DNA of 5,073 nt. It comes from Acidobacteriota bacterium. GTDB taxonomy: Bacteria; Acidobacteriota; HRBIN11. The stretch covers positions 1 through 5,073 of the forward strand of contig JANXAA010000186.1 of the NCBI GenBank assembly GCA_025061865.1, in the 5' to 3' direction. Position 1 is the stretch's first letter; every line of letters begins with the position of its first letter. Below are positions 4,561 to 5,073 of this stretch, piece by piece. Below the pieces are notes generated by a model. The model saw nothing but the letters and a program-made list of their open reading frames with translations. It was not told where the DNA came from and ran no database searches. The position numbers were made by a program, and so were the translations under genes.

Positions 4561-5073
4561 GTGCCGCGCGCATTTGGGTCCTCCCATGGGACGGTCGGTC
4601 GCACCGTCTGGGCCCTTGGGCCATGCCGCATTTTCAAGCGGCCCAGCTCTTGGTCTGTGAGTCGGTGCCGCCGCCCGTCGAGGCCCTGGGGAGCCCGATG
4701 GACGTCCCCTGGGTCGAGGCTCCGGCCGGGGATGCCGACCTGGCGACCATGCTGGCGCACTCCGACCGGGTCTTGTGGCTGGCGGCGGAGTCGGACCGGA
4801 TTGTCGAGCGGCTCCGACGGGTCGGGGCCGAGGAAGTGACCGTCCTCGATTCACCGGAGCGGGCCGTTCCGACGGCCGTCGACAGGGGCTGGGTCCTTGT
4901 CACACGACCTTGGCCAGAGGCATGGGAGATGAGCGAGGCCCTGGAAGCCCAGGGGGTCCCTACGATCCCCTTCCCGACGATCGCTTTCGAGGCGGGCGAC
5001 ATACCGCCGGACGTCTGGGTCCAAGCCCCCGAGACGTTCGCCTGGGTCGTGTTGACGAGCGCCCGGGGCGTGG
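4557..5073 (+). CDS. hemD: Uroporphyrinogen-III synthase with N-terminal extension (partial, runs off the window)
   Basis: 172 complete codons are visible and the frame is still open at the right edge. HemD closes and inverts hydroxymethylbilane to uroporphyrinogen III. The family's usual beginning appears only at residues 112-172: WVLVTRPWPEAWEMSEALEA, then PTIPFPTIAFE, then FAWVVLTSARGV, where the family has a W-V-x-x-T-S-x-x-G-V pattern. The first 110 residues are extra. They weakly resemble the first half of a SUMT/tetrapyrrole methylase: LGPWAMPHFQAAQLLVCES looks like the helix and strand after the glycine-rich loop, and RVLWLAAESDRIVERLRRVG looks like the region that normally holds GDP. 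The glycine-rich VGAGPGD and GDP signatures themselves are absent. The start at 4557 is set by ATGA overlap with hemC and an AGGAGG site. HemD identity is firm; the extension's ancestry is a guess. Confidence 0.85.
   Translation, partial: MSAARIWVLPWDGRSHRLGPWAMPHFQAAQLLVCESVPPPVEALGSPMDVPWVEAPAGDADLATMLAHSDRVLWLAAESDRIVERLRRVGAEEVTVLDSPERAVPTAVDRGWVLVTRPWPEAWEMSEALEAQGVPTIPFPTIAFEAGDIPPDVWVQAPETFAWVVLTSARGV

Overview
This GC-rich bacterial window carries five protein genes in a divergent layout. No rRNA, tRNA, CRISPR array or recognisable insertion sequence was seen. The taxon cannot be fixed from the sequence. A secreted secretin/TonB N-terminal-domain protein suggests a cell with an outer membrane. 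The strongly GC-biased third codon positions and the degenerate 7-bp repeats between genes would fit a GC-rich, possibly thermophilic or deep-branching phylum, but that is only a guess.

Left part, minus strand (18-1909): a small TPR-repeat protein and an HD-superfamily phosphohydrolase of the dGTPase/SAMHD1-like class form a two-gene operon. They share an ATGA stop/start overlap and are transcribed leftwards from about position 1910. A 434-bp gap (1910-2343) separates this operon from the rightward genes. It holds a heptameric repeat array with a hairpin, a plausible sigma70-type promoter for the rightward gene, and a second, inverted heptameric array.

Right part, plus strand (2344-5073): an A-type Fe-S carrier (ErpA/IscA family, all three cluster-binding cysteines present), a secreted protein that ends right after a PilQ-type STN domain, then hemC (hydroxymethylbilane synthase) coupled through ATGA to hemD (uroporphyrinogen-III synthase). 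hemD runs off the right edge. HemC and HemD catalyse consecutive steps of tetrapyrrole synthesis. The HemD homology begins only near residue 111. The extension before it looks like a decayed half of a tetrapyrrole (SUMT-type) methylase domain.

The least expected signal is between the genes. Degenerate 7-bp units (roughly GGTNNNN or GATGCAA) hold heptad phase in three separate gaps, in both orientations. A dispersed GTAGGATGCAG-like motif accompanies them. The stop codons of both the Fe-S carrier and the STN gene lie inside GTAGG units that recur in these gaps.
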